A stretch of DNA of 64,000 bases from ZC4RG20 sp036381515 (lineage in GTDB: Bacteria; Pseudomonadota; Gammaproteobacteria; Steroidobacterales; Rariloculaceae): NCBI GenBank assembly GCA_036381515.1, contig DASVCR010000078.1, positions 1 through 64,000 of the forward strand, read 5' to 3'. The position numbers and the translations under genes are program-made. The notes under the pieces are model-generated. The model was not told the DNA's origin and ran no database searches. It was given only the letters and a program-made list of their open reading frames with translations. Of the stretch, positions 1-9,900 are shown in pieces (the stretch's first letter is position 1; the number at the start of each line of letters is the position of its first letter).

Positions 1-222
1 CTCCGATCGGGAAAGGATCTCTGGGATTGGTGCCTCGGGAGCAACCCCATCCCGAACATGCTCGTCGCCGATCTCACGAGCGAGCAGCGGGCTGCGTTCC
101 TGGACTGGCTCGATGCGGCCGTTTCAGCGCGGCCGGTGCTCAGCAATGCGGTGAACATCGGCATCGGGAGAGCGGCGGGCGCAACGGCTCGTGTTCCTTC
201 TCGCGAACCAGAGCCTCGATGA
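1..222 (+). CDS. C-terminal end of a class I SAM-dependent methyltransferase (partial)
   Basis: The frame that opens at base 1 runs to a TGA at 220-222 and gives 73 residues with no start, so the gene enters from outside the window. The segment contains LWDWCLGSNPIPNMLVADLT, then a stretch ending NAVNIGIGRA. This pattern of W, GSNPI, a short acidic helix and a final VNIGIG matches, from memory, the C-terminus of a SAM-dependent methyltransferase family in which the last residues form part of the Rossmann sheet. The last dozen residues after NIGIG look longer and more basic than usual. The S-adenosylmethionine site would lie upstream of the window, so substrate and catalytic state cannot be judged. 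Confidence 0.55.
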   Translation, partial: LRSGKDLWDWCLGSNPIPNMLVADLTSEQRAAFLDWLDAAVSARPVLSNAVNIGIGRAAGATARVPSREPEPR

Positions 223-324
223 CAAGACCTCCGTCGAGCCGCTTGCGACGCCCCTAGGTACGTCAGGCTATGATCTGCCGCTGAAGCGCTCGGTCAGCTT
301 CGGGTTTGTCGGGGGGTTGATCTC

Positions 325-3006
325 GTGACCAAGAAGAATCGCTCGTTCGTCCTGGTGTCGCTCGTTCCTGCGTTCCTGCTCGGCGGCGTATGCGCGGTCG
401 CGCAGGCTCAAACCGGAGCGCCGGCGGCCACGCCGACGAACTGGTCCGATCCCAACAGCTGGCCGAACCGCAAGGTGCCCGTCGAAGGCGACAAGGTCAC
501 GATCGGCCGAGACAAGGAAGTGATCCTCGACGTCAGCCCGCCGGCGCTCGGGGGGCTCTCGATCGACGGCAAGCTCAGCTTCTCCAACGACGCCGACCTC
601 GAGCTGACGACCGAGTGGATCATGCTGCACGGCGAGCTCGCCATCGGCAGCGAAGCGAGCCCGCACACGCGCAACGCAACGATCACCTTCACCAACACCG
701 TTCCCAACGAAGACATCATGGCCGGCATGGGTGACCGCGGCATCATGATCTCGGGCGGCACGCTGAACCTGCACGGCGATCGCACCCACACCTGGACCAA
801 GCTCAGCAACACGGCGAAAGCCGGCAGCCCGTCGATCGAAGTACTGGACGCTTCAGGCTGGCGCGTCGGCGACGAGATCGTGCTCGCGTCGACGGACTTC
901 GATCCGCGCCAGGCCGAGCGGCGCACGATTGCCGCGATCAACGGCAACAAGATCACGCTCGACCGGAAGCTCGACTACATGCACTTCGGCAAGATCACCT
1001 TCGACGTCGACGAGCGGGGCGAGGTGGGCCTGCTGACGCGCAACATCAAGATCCAGGCGTCCGACGATGCGGCCGAGTCGTACTTCGGCGGCCACATCAT
1101 GGCGATGCCCTCGAGCAAGATGTACGTCGAAGGCGTCGAGCTCAATCGCATGGGCCAGCACTTGGTGCTGGCGCGCTATCCGATCCACTGGCACCTGGTG
1201 GGCGATGCGAAGGGCCAGTACATCAAGAACGCGGCCATCCACGACACCTACAACCGCTGCGTGACGGTGCACGGCACGAACAATCTGCTGATCGAGAACA
1301 ACGTGACCTACAACACCGTCGGTCACTGCTTCTTCCTCGAGGACGGCATCGAGACCGGCAACAGGTTCGTCCGCAACCTCGGCATCCAGACGAAGTGCCA
1401 TACGAGCAAGCCTTGTGTGCCGACCATCCTCGCCGCGGCCGGCGAGATGGCGAACTACGACGATCGCCAGGCCGTCAGAGCGAATGGTCAGCGATCCCCG
1501 GACGTCCTGATTCCCTCGGACAACACGGTCACGACGTTCTGGATCACGAATCCGTCGAACGACTTCATCGACAACGTTGCCGCGGGCTCCGATGTGAACG
1601 GCTTCTGGATGTCGCTGCCGGAGCACCCGGTAGGTCAGTTCGAAGGCACGGAGATCAGCAAGACGATCTGGCCGCGTCGGATGCCGATCGGGGTGTTCAG
1701 GGGCAACGTCGCCCACTCCAACTACGACGGGTTCATGTTCGACAGGAACATCAACCCGGACGGCACTTTCGGTGTCACCGGCAACGCGCATATGCCGAAG
1801 GAGAATCCCGAGGACCCGGACAGCACGACGCTCGAGTCCGTCTTCGAGGATCTCACCTCCTACAAGAACCGCAATGGCGGCATCTGGGGCCGCGGCGAGA
1901 TGCACCTGTTCAGGAACGTAAAGCTGGCCGACAACGCGATGGGCTTTACCCACGCATCCGGCTCGTTCGGTCAGGACCCCTTCACGTCGAAGGTCGTCGA
2001 CTCGCTGTTCGTGGGCGAGACCGACAACGTCGGCAACCCCAGGACGCCGGAAGAAATCGCCTACGGCCGCAGCCTGCCGAAGCCGCAAATCCCCGACTTT
2101 CCGATCCGCGGCTACGAGTACTACGACTACCGCCAGGACGTCGAGAACGTCACGTTCGTGAACTACGAGGACAACGCCACCCGTAAGACGGGAGCGATCT
2201 CCTACCTGATGTTCACGAGCGCAGGGGTCAGCACCGAGAACGCGATCTGGGGCGCGAAATTCGTCAACGCGAAGCCCGTGTATTTCCCGCCGATGGAGCG
2301 CAAGTGGGGCAACGACAACCTGAACGGCGTCGCGTGGAAGGCCGCGGTGTTCCACGACAAGGACGGGTCGGTCGGCGGTATCCCCGATTCGTACGTCATC
2401 ATCCATGACGGCGTCAACGACAACATCGCGACCGACGAAGAAGCCTGTGTGATCAAGCACGACTGGAACGCGGCCGTGTGCACGGGAGATATCGGACGCC
2501 TGAGCTTCGGCGGCGGCGGCTTCAGGGGCTTTGGTGCCGGTCCGCGCCGTGTGGGCGGCCCTGGCGCGGTCCCCGGCGGCCCCGGCGGCCCCGGCGCTGC
2601 CCCCGCAGGACCCGGAGCCGTTCGTCCGCCGCTCGCCGCCGGCGGTGCCCGCCCCGCTCCTCAGCCTCCGGTCATCCTCAGCCGCAATGGCAGGGATTAC
2701 GACGTGACCAGCACCAACGTGCGAGCCGGCACCGAGATCAAGGTGACCACCGAAAGGCCCACCCTGAACCTCACGCTGACGGAGATGGATCTCGGCTCGT
2801 GGGTGATCTTCGAGCTGCCGGGATTCACGACCGCTGCCTCGGGCGAAGCGGTGGACAGCCTCGATGCGCTGCGCGCGGCCAGCGCCACCTCGTACTACAA
2901 GGGCGAGGATGCGCTCTGGGTCAAGGTCGTGTCCAACGGCGTCGGTGCCCGCGGCCCGATGGGCGTCGGCCCCGGCGCTGGAACCAGCGTCCAGGTCAGC
3001 CGGTAA
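325..3006 (+). CDS. Secreted G8-domain / right-handed beta-helix protein
   Basis: This 893-residue exported protein starts at GTG, about 8 bases after a G-rich stretch. Residues 1-30 form a signal peptide ending AQAQ. A G8-like domain follows (about 35-210), with WSDPNSWPNRKVPVEGDKV near its start and the G and W spacing of that domain. Residues 210-650 carry repeating N-x-hydrophobic turns (VTYNTVGH, NHxxF-like steps) of a parallel beta-helix. A Gly/Pro/Ala-rich linker at about 735-800 leads to a C-terminal beta domain. The layout resembles bacterial relatives of the CEMIP/TMEM2 group, some of which degrade hyaluronan. Enzymatic activity here is inference, and a purely adhesive role is possible. 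It is followed by a strong terminator. Confidence 0.75.
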   Translation: MTKKNRSFVLVSLVPAFLLGGVCAVAQAQTGAPAATPTNWSDPNSWPNRKVPVEGDKVTIGRDKEVILDVSPPALGGLSIDGKLSFSNDADLELTTEWIMLHGELAIGSEASPHTRNATITFTNTVPNEDIMAGMGDRGIMISGGTLNLHGDRTHTWTKLSNTAKAGSPSIEVLDASGWRVGDEIVLASTDFDPRQAERRTIAAINGNKITLDRKLDYMHFGKITFDVDERGEVGLLTRNIKIQASDDAAESYFGGHIMAMPSSKMYVEGVELNRMGQHLVLARYPIHWHLVGDAKGQYIKNAAIHDTYNRCVTVHGTNNLLIENNVTYNTVGHCFFLEDGIETGNRFVRNLGIQTKCHTSKPCVPTILAAAGEMANYDDRQAVRANGQRSPDVLIPSDNTVTTFWITNPSNDFIDNVAAGSDVNGFWMSLPEHPVGQFEGTEISKTIWPRRMPIGVFRGNVAHSNYDGFMFDRNINPDGTFGVTGNAHMPKENPEDPDSTTLESVFEDLTSYKNRNGGIWGRGEMHLFRNVKLADNAMGFTHASGSFGQDPFTSKVVDSLFVGETDNVGNPRTPEEIAYGRSLPKPQIPDFPIRGYEYYDYRQDVENVTFVNYEDNATRKTGAISYLMFTSAGVSTENAIWGAKFVNAKPVYFPPMERKWGNDNLNGVAWKAAVFHDKDGSVGGIPDSYVIIHDGVNDNIATDEEACVIKHDWNAAVCTGDIGRLSFGGGGFRGFGAGPRRVGGPGAVPGGPGGPGAAPAGPGAVRPPLAAGGARPAPQPPVILSRNGRDYDVTSTNVRAGTEIKVTTERPTLNLTLTEMDLGSWVIFELPGFTTAASGEAVDSLDALRAASATSYYKGEDALWVKVVSNGVGARGPMGVGPGAGTSVQVSR

Positions 3007-3030
3007 GCTTCGAGCTCGCCGGCAAAGCCA

Positions 3031-3061
3031 AAAGGCCCCCGGCTTCGGGCCGGGGGCCTTT
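3031..3061. terminator. Bidirectional intrinsic terminator
   Basis: A 13-bp perfect stem (3031-3043 pairing with 3049-3061) closes on a 5-base loop. Its base is A-rich on the left and T-rich on the right, so it can work on both strands. It lies between the convergent G8 gene and the cytochrome c gene. Confidence 0.9.
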
Positions 3062-3084
3062 TTCTTTCGAGCTGGGGGCCGCGG

Positions 3085-3477
3085 CTACTTCAACGTGTGC
3101 AAATACGCGATCACGTCGGCGCGTTGCTGCGGATCGGGCAAGCGTCCCGCCATCGGTGTGCCCGGCACCTTCGCGTTCGGGTCGGCCAGGAATTCATCCA
3201 AGGTCTCGGCGGTCCAGATCACTCCATAATTCTTCAGCTTCTCGGTCGCGCCCAACAGGCTCGGCGCGGTGCCCGCCTTGCGCCCCACGACGCCGAAGAG
3301 GCTGGGACCCACCTTCGAACTGTCTCCCGGCGTCACGCTATGGCACGCCACGCAGCCGTTCGCCTCGAACAACGCCTTGCCGTTGGCGGCGTCACCTTCG
3401 AGGTCGCCGGCGAATACAGCGGTCGTGGCCGGTAAGGCGGCCAGTGCGAACAGGCGGATGATTCGGATCAAGGACAT
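3085..3477 (-). CDS. Small class I cytochrome c
   Basis: About 130 residues with a signal peptide ending in AVFAG, so it is exported to the periplasm. The haem-binding motif CVACH lies near residue 43. The likely methionine sixth ligand is in the sequence GTPMAGRLPDP about 60 residues later, and YLHTLK at the end is typical of mitochondrial/c2-type monohaem cytochromes. It probably carries electrons in the periplasm. Several PQQ dehydrogenases in this window would need such an acceptor, but the gene is not next to any of them. I chose ATG at 3477; an in-frame GTG two codons upstream (3483) is an alternative. Confidence 0.9.
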   Translation of the reverse strand: MSLIRIIRLFALAALPATTAVFAGDLEGDAANGKALFEANGCVACHSVTPGDSSKVGPSLFGVVGRKAGTAPSLLGATEKLKNYGVIWTAETLDEFLADPNAKVPGTPMAGRLPDPQQRADVIAYLHTLK

Positions 3478-3559
3478 GGACACAAGCTCTCTCGCGAATC
3501 GGCATGGAAGCCGCGGGAAGGGCTGATTCTAACAAGTCACCCGGGCTCGGCGTTCTTCG

Positions 3560-4275
3560 GTGCTCGAAACGAGCGGAATCGGAACCGGCCCCCCTGCGCC
3601 TTCCATTGAGCCGTCGATCGCGACCCGTCACCGACCGGGCTGGCTACGATTCGCATGTACCCTGGCACTCGCGTCCCCCCTCGCGGCGTGCAGCAGCGGC
3701 GGCGGAGGGGGCGGCACACCAGGCGGCAATGACAACGACCCGCCGCCCCCGCCGGCTACCGTCGGCCTTACGCTCACCGGCCGAGTGACCGACGCGCCGA
3801 TCCCCTACGCCAGCGTCACCGCGACCGTGGGCGACGAGACGTTCACGGCGACGGCGGATGCAAACGGCAACACAGCCTCGATATCGAGATCGAGGAAGCC
3901 GACGCCGGCCAGTTCGTTACGCTGCGTGCGCAAGGCGTCAACGAGCAGTCGTTCGTCGAGTTCGTGAGCTTCGTGACCGAGACGCTCGAGCAGGCCCCCG
4001 AGCGTTTCCTCACGACGCAGACGGCGATCGCGCAGGATCCCGAGCTCGCGCAGTCGGAGGACCTCGACGACGTGCCCGCGCGGCTCACGGCGGCCCTCAC
4101 TTCGTCGGCCAGCCCCGGCGATGTTGTCCTCGTTCGACCGCGTCTTCGACTTCACCTTCGAAGAGGGGGGCACGGGCACGGTGGCGGCCGGCACGTATAC
4201 GACCCCGATGACGAGGACCGTCCAGGACGGTGCGATCCATGTGCTGTACGACGCGCCGGTGCAGTTCCCGAGGCC
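3560..4275 (+). pseudogene. Broken secreted lipoprotein gene (carboxypeptidase-regulatory-like domain)
   Basis: Three successive frames read as one protein. Frame 1 (to about 3871) has a lipoprotein signal with the lipobox LAAC, a poly-Gly linker and the start of a beta-sandwich repeat (LTGRVTDAPIPYASVTATVG, then TADANGN). Adding one T after base 3871 would give NGNYSLDIEIEEADAG, which is the normal continuation of such domains. Frame 2 then runs (FVTLRAQGVNEQSF and onward) to about 4120. Frame 3 continues LSSFDRVFDFTFEEGGTGTV to about 4270. At least two frameshifts are needed, and no intact C-terminus is seen. The family is an uncharacterised surface lipoprotein. Sequencing error could explain one shift but less easily both. 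Confidence 0.6.
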
Positions 4276-4276
4276 T

Positions 4277-4575
4277 TGGCGATCTGATCGGGAGTCGTAT
4301 GACTCGCGTCGTAGGAGAGCTCGCCCGCCGCGAGATCCTGTCCCACGGCAATGCGGGGGTTGATCGTCAGATATTCGGCCTCGAGCTCGAGGACGCGCGG
4401 CGGAACGCCGACCAGAATGGAAGACGAAACGGTTCGATCAGGTCCGGTCGCGAGCAGGTTTGCGATCTCGCCGCCGAAGGCCCTGGCAGTGCCGAGCAGT
4501 GCGTCCTCGATCCGGATCGAATCCTCGAGCACGCCGTAGAACGCATGTGCGCTTTCGCGCAATCGACTCGAACGG
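4277..4575 (-). pseudogene. Coding-like fragment on the opposite strand, unknown
   Basis: On the minus strand about 95 residues read like real protein, from AFYGVLEDSIRIEDALLG through ILVGVPPRVLELEAEYLTIN to LSYDASHTTPDQIAKASG, with balanced composition unlike the Arg-rich shadow frames around it. Both flanks dissolve into low-quality Arg/Pro-rich sequence. It directly abuts the broken lipoprotein gene, so it may be an inverted piece of that gene or a remnant of another. I do not recognise a family. The following 4576-4869 holds nothing I can identify as a gene. Confidence 0.3.
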
Positions 4576-4869
4576 GACCCGGGGCGTACCGGCCGGGATG
4601 GGCGCCGGCCGGGAATATTCTCGCGAATGGGCACCGGCGGCTTCACGTGCTGCGCATCATTCTGTCGGCTTTCCTCTCCTCCGGGGCGGCGCCCCGCGAG
4701 CCGGGTCGCGGATTGTGGCCGCTCCGGCCGGAAGCCGGGTAGTGCGCGGGTTCACTTTTCCGTGAAAAGCACGCGCTGGACTGCCTGCGCACGCGGGCTC
4801 GAAGCTCCCGCCCGCAGCCCAAGCGCGAGCGCGCCCGCGCACTCCTGGCTCTCTCTGTCGACGTTCTTT

Positions 4870-6699
4870 CTATTGACCCGTCGGCATGTTGTGCCAGCCG
4901 CCGCGGCCGGGACCGTACCAATGCGTGTCCCACCCGGTGGGCTCCGAGTCGTCGAGATTGAACAGGAGGGCCTGAACCTCCTGGATCTTCCCCGACTTCA
5001 CCGTGAAGAACTCGGTCACCAGACGGTCGAACGCGGTGACGGAGCTCGCGTTCTCGATGGGACCGTCGAGCCGGCCGAAGCGCAGGATGGTAAGCACGAT
5101 GCCGCGCTCCTCGTCGACCACGGCGTAGCGGCGGTCCCATAGATTGCGCCCGCGGAAGCGGCCCTGGTGGAACCCTTGTGCAGCGACGGCATAGGCGCCG
5201 TTTCGGTAGTTGCCGGTGAACTGCGCGCCGTTCTCGAAGCGCCGCGTATCCGGCAGCAGGTCGGCTCGGTGGTAATCCGGCGTGCCGTTGGTCTGGAACG
5301 CCCTGAAATAGCCGTCCGCGACGGCGACGAGCTTGTAGTACGAATCGCGCTCCGACGGCGGGATCGGCAGCTTCAGGAACGGGGAAGGTTCCGGATCCAG
5401 CTGCTCGGGTCCCCACCAGGCCTCGCCGGCATCACCGCGGAAAACGCGGACGATCTCCATCTCGGTGATTGCGTCCTCGGCGACCTTGAGGCGCACCATC
5501 TCCATCGTGTCCGAGCCGTCCTCGTTGACGACCACGACCTGCGTGCCGGTGTCGCCGAGCCGCTCGTTCACGATGTCGAACCGCCAACGCACCCTCTCCG
5601 CCTCGTCCCAGAAGGCATCCGCCAACGCGACTTCCCTGCCGTTCAGCGTGATGCGTGCATTCGCCGCCTGCGGCAGGGCCGTGGCGTCGTTCGCGAGCAG
5701 CGCCGCGTAGTAGGCATCGACGTAGCGCGTCAGGCACGCGCGATCGCAGGTGATCGGCGCCCAGCCGCCGCGCGTCGGACCGTAGTCCGGCTGCCACGCG
5801 CTCGGCAGCGCCTCGACGCGGTTCACCATCACGCCCTGGATGTCCCAGATCAGGCCATTGCGGATCGCAAAAAACTCCGCTACCAACCGCTCCGCCGCGT
5901 GCTCCGGGCGCAGCGGCTGCGCGCCCGTCTCGAGACCCAAACGGGCGACGCTCATGACCACGCCGTATTCCTCGTCGACGACCGGATAGCGCAGGTCCCA
6001 CGCGTTGCGTCCCGCATGGAGGCCCAGGTCGAACTGCTCCGCGACGGTCATCGGCGGGTCGTCGCCGAGCGCGACGTTGGCGGTCTCGACGCCGTTCTCG
6101 ACGCGCGGAACGTTCGGCCACACATCGGCCGGGTGATATTCGTCCGTCCCGTTCGTGTTGAGCGCTCGCCAATAGCTTTCGGCCGCGGCGACCAGGTCGT
6201 AATAGGAGTCCTGCTCCGCAGGGCGGATTCGAACGTTGAAGTTTCGGTTCGGCGTCTGCAGCGAGGAGGGGTCGAACAGCCCGCCCTCCTCGGCGTTGCG
6301 GACCAGTATCGACTCGGCCTGCGTGATCGCGCCGTCCTTCACCTTGAGGCGGAGCACGTAGAGGTACTGAGAGCCGTCGTCGTTGTCGATGACGGCCTGG
6401 GTTCCGGTGTCTCCCCAGCGCGGATTGGCGATGTCGATGCGCGCCTGCACGGAAGCCGCATGGCTCCAGAACGCGTCGCTCGCGTCGACGACGTCGTCGT
6501 TCAGCGTGATCTTGGCATTCGGCGCAAGGGGGATGCCGGAAGCATCGTTCGCGATGAGCCCGTTCATCCACGCGTCCACGAAGCCGGTCAGGCAAGCGCG
6601 GTCGCAATCGTGAACGATCCCGCTCTGGTTCTGCGGGAAGGCCGGCGCGGACAACATGCCGGCGCCTGTCGCCAGAAAAATGCCAGCGAACTTGCGCAT
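4870..6699 (-). CDS. Exported protein with duplicated NTF2/SnoaL-like halves
   Basis: 609 residues with a signal peptide ending near AFPQN. The mature part is a clear tandem duplication: each half of about 290 residues starts with CDRACLT and ends with YGPTRGGW or YGPGRGGW. Each half has two alpha+beta segments of NTF2/SnoaL-like type: a helix with xxVDAxxxxLxANDA, then strands including RxDIxNxRxGDTGTQ, and later SYYxLVAxAxxYxRAxxTNGT followed by a long beta stretch with YxVVDEExGxV. The protein would therefore contain four such folds. The CDRAC cysteine pair repeats in both halves and may form disulfides. Function is unknown; the fold is used both for ligand binding and for catalysis. No operon partner is evident. 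Confidence 0.7.
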   Translation of the reverse strand: MRKFAGIFLATGAGMLSAPAFPQNQSGIVHDCDRACLTGFVDAWMNGLIANDASGIPLAPNAKITLNDDVVDASDAFWSHAASVQARIDIANPRWGDTGTQAVIDNDDGSQYLYVLRLKVKDGAITQAESILVRNAEEGGLFDPSSLQTPNRNFNVRIRPAEQDSYYDLVAAAESYWRALNTNGTDEYHPADVWPNVPRVENGVETANVALGDDPPMTVAEQFDLGLHAGRNAWDLRYPVVDEEYGVVMSVARLGLETGAQPLRPEHAAERLVAEFFAIRNGLIWDIQGVMVNRVEALPSAWQPDYGPTRGGWAPITCDRACLTRYVDAYYAALLANDATALPQAANARITLNGREVALADAFWDEAERVRWRFDIVNERLGDTGTQVVVVNEDGSDTMEMVRLKVAEDAITEMEIVRVFRGDAGEAWWGPEQLDPEPSPFLKLPIPPSERDSYYKLVAVADGYFRAFQTNGTPDYHRADLLPDTRRFENGAQFTGNYRNGAYAVAAQGFHQGRFRGRNLWDRRYAVVDEERGIVLTILRFGRLDGPIENASSVTAFDRLVTEFFTVKSGKIQEVQALLFNLDDSEPTGWDTHWYGPGRGGWHNMPTGQ

Positions 6700-6940
6700 C
6701 GTGATTCCCCCGTACGATCGTCGTAACAGCCGTTTCGCACGGGGCGTGGCCGTGCGCGGACTTATCGATGGCCGGAAGTGTGCGGTGCCGGAACGCGCAA
6801 GACAAGGAAGGTCACGCCAAGGACGCTCGCGCCCGCCTCACGTCGGCCGACGCCTCCGCGGAGGGATTTGCTGAACGATTCTCGATTGGAAAATTCCTCC
6901 GCTGAGGTGTCTCGACGCATCGTCGGTACTCGATACGTCG

Positions 6941-9900
6941 CTAGTTCCCGCGTTCGATGTGATAGATGAGATCGCCGCCGCTCGCCTCCGTCGACGATTC
7001 CGTGACCAGGCGCCAGCGGCGCGAGATCGTATAACGCAGGCGCAACGTGTTGACTGGCTCGAACAGCCCCACGCCGTAGCTGACGTAGAGGCTCGGCGTC
7101 AGATACTTGCCGATCACGAACGACGCCGAGTTCGCCTGCGCGGGCTGCGACTGGATCCCGAACTCGTCGAAGCCCAGGGCCTGGTTCAGCCGCTCGGAGA
7201 CGAAGTTGCCGCCGCGGAGACCGAGCGCCATCGCGGCCTGCGACAGCGCCGACGACTCCGACCCCGAAGCGGACTCGAGCGGCCGGCCGAGCAGCAGATA
7301 CGACAGCTGCTCCGAGCGCTGCATCGGCGGCTCCGAGAACACCGAGAGCTCCGGCCGATCGAGCGTGCCGCGCACGCGCGCGCCGACGAGGATGTCCTCC
7401 GTCGGCATGCGCACGGCCTCGATGTCGAGACCCGGCCGCGAGACCGGTCCGCCCGCGAACAGCAGCCGACCCGTACGCACCTCGAGCTCCTGCCCGTAGG
7501 CCTCGTACGTCCCGGACTCGACACGCAGCTCGCCGCTGCCCGTGACCGGCTCGGCCGGCACTTCGACGACCTCGAGCCCGCCGGCGAGCTTGCCCGTGAG
7601 CCCGAAGCCGTCGAACGTGACGTCGTCGCCGAGCGACAGCGCGACGCGCGCGTAAAACGGCCGCGACAGCCGCTGCGTCGGCCCACCCTCCGCGTCGACG
7701 ATGACCTGATCGCCGGACACCGTCACAGCGCCCTCGATCGCGTCGCGCGGCGTGAAGCGCGCGCGGGGAATCAGCACGCGGCCGGTCAGGTCGATGCGGT
7801 CGGGCGCGAGCTCGACCGCGAGGTCCGGCGACGCCCAGACCTGCGCGTCCGGCGTATTCGCGACCTCGAACGCGTCGCCGCGCAGCGCGAGCCTGCCGAT
7901 CGCGACAGAGTCCGCGAAGCGCAGCACGCCGTCGGCCTCGAGCGCGCCGCCGCCCGACATGGCCGAGACGTCGACCGTGAGCCGCCCGCTGCCGTCGCCT
8001 TCGACGAAGGCCTCGACCTGCTCGACGACGATGCCGGGCTCGCGAAGCCGCGCGCTGCCGCCGGTCAGCATCGCGCTGCCCGCGATGCGCGGCGCGGCGA
8101 CGGTGCCGGACAGCGCGACGTCGAGCGACAGCGCGCCGGACGTGCCGTCGACGCCGCGCACGAGCTCCGACAAAAACGCGAGATTCGAGAACTCCGCCTG
8201 CAGCTCGCCGTCGACGCTGCCCGCGCCGATCGGCTCGCCGTCGCGCAGCCCGACGGCGGCGCGTCCGTAGAGCCCGCCCTGCTCGCGCGCGAGCGGCAGG
8301 TCGACCTCGGCGTCGGCGCGCGTGCCGTCGAGCTCGAGCGTCGCGCGGCCGGCCGCGAACGCGAGCCCGGGCACCGCCGCGCCGGCACGTGTCGGGCCGA
8401 GCCTCGCCGGCGTCGTCGCGAGCGTCAGCGACGCGCGCGGCGCGAGGCCCGGCGCGAGCTCGATGCGGCCCTCGCCGGATACCGCGCCGGTCACGCGCGT
8501 ATCGCTCGGCAGGAGCGCGGCGAAGTGCTCGAACGGCAGATCCGCGAGCTCGATGCGCACGTCCGTTCGCGAGTCGCGCCGTGCGGCGTCGATGCAGAGC
8601 GCGGCGGCGCCGCTCGTGAAGCACGAGCGCTCGAGCTCCGCCCCGTCCGCGGTCAACGTGCCGGCGGCGGGCCCGTCGAGCGTCCACGGCGGCAGGGCCG
8701 AAGGCGCGATCCGGCCTTCGTCGAGCTCGAAGCGCCATGCATAGCCCGGCTCCCACGGCCGCTCGACCGTGCCGCGCACCGCGAGCGCGGCCTCGATGCC
8801 GTCCACCGAGACGTCGGCCGAGAGCCGGTGCCGCGCCGCCGTGCCGTCGGCCCGCAGCGCGAGCCGCTCGATGTGGCGCCCGAGGGCGCGCGCGTCGCCG
8901 ACGTCGAGCTCGACGCTCGACTCGTCCGCGCCGGCCACGTCGAGTCGTGCCGCGAGGGAGAATGTCCCGACCTCGATCTCGCCGACCGCGAGCGCTTCGC
9001 CGCGCGCGTCGGCCTCGACGCGCGGCCGTGCGACGGGACCGCTCGCGCGCCCCGACGTCGCGAAGCTGCCGGCGAGCCCCGGCCAGAAGTCCTCGAGGCT
9101 CTCGCTGTCGAGCCGCCATTCGACGTCGATCGACTCGCCGATGCGGCCGCTCGCGACGAGCGTCGACGCGCCGGAGCGGAGCGAGAGCGTCTCGACCGTC
9201 GCGCGGTTCGGCGCGTCGTAGCGCCCGCGCGCATCGAGATCGATCGGCCGCCCGCGCAACGTGCCGGCGACGTCGAGCGTCGTGACGTCGGCCGAGATGC
9301 CGGCATCGCCAAGCGCGGCCTCGGCTTCGATGACGCCGTCGATCCGGCCGCTCCACTCGGGCACGAGGAGACCGGGGTCGAGCCTCGCGAACTCGGCGTC
9401 GATCTCGGCCGCGATCGACGGCGCCCATTCGATGCGCGCGCTGCCCCCGAGCTCGCCGTCGAGCACGGCGACGTCGACGCGCGCGAGATCGAGGCCGCTA
9501 CGATCGCCTCGGCCTTCGGCGCGCACGTGCCCGGCCGCGCCGGCCGCGTGCACGCCGCGCACGGCCCGCTCGTCCGCGGCGAGCGCCGCGTCGACGGCGA
9601 CGACGTAATCGTCGAGCGTCCCCGAGACGTCGAGCGTTCCCCGGCTGCTCTCGAGCCGCGGCGCGCGCGGCGGCCAGCTCACGTCCCGCCAGTCGAGCTC
9701 GACGGCGATCCGCTCGCCGTCGCGGCGCACGACGCCGGTGACGCGGCCGTCCGCATCCCATCCGGCGTCGATGCGGCCCTCGAGCTGCGTCGGCGTGCCG
9801 CGCAGCTCGACGTTGCCGCGGGGGCTCGCCGCGACCGGCTCGCCGGCGAGCGGCCAGCGCAGACCCGACCATTCGCCGTCGAGCGCCGCGGACAGCGTCG

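Noticed and set aside
853..2460. 535-codon minus-strand frame in the G8 gene
   Set aside because: It is the mirror of the well-supported G8/beta-helix frame, with no signal peptide or domain pattern.
3343..3358. TGGCACG in the cytochrome c gene as a sigma-54 site
   Set aside because: The -12 element is absent, and the sequence is part of the haem-binding codons on the other strand.
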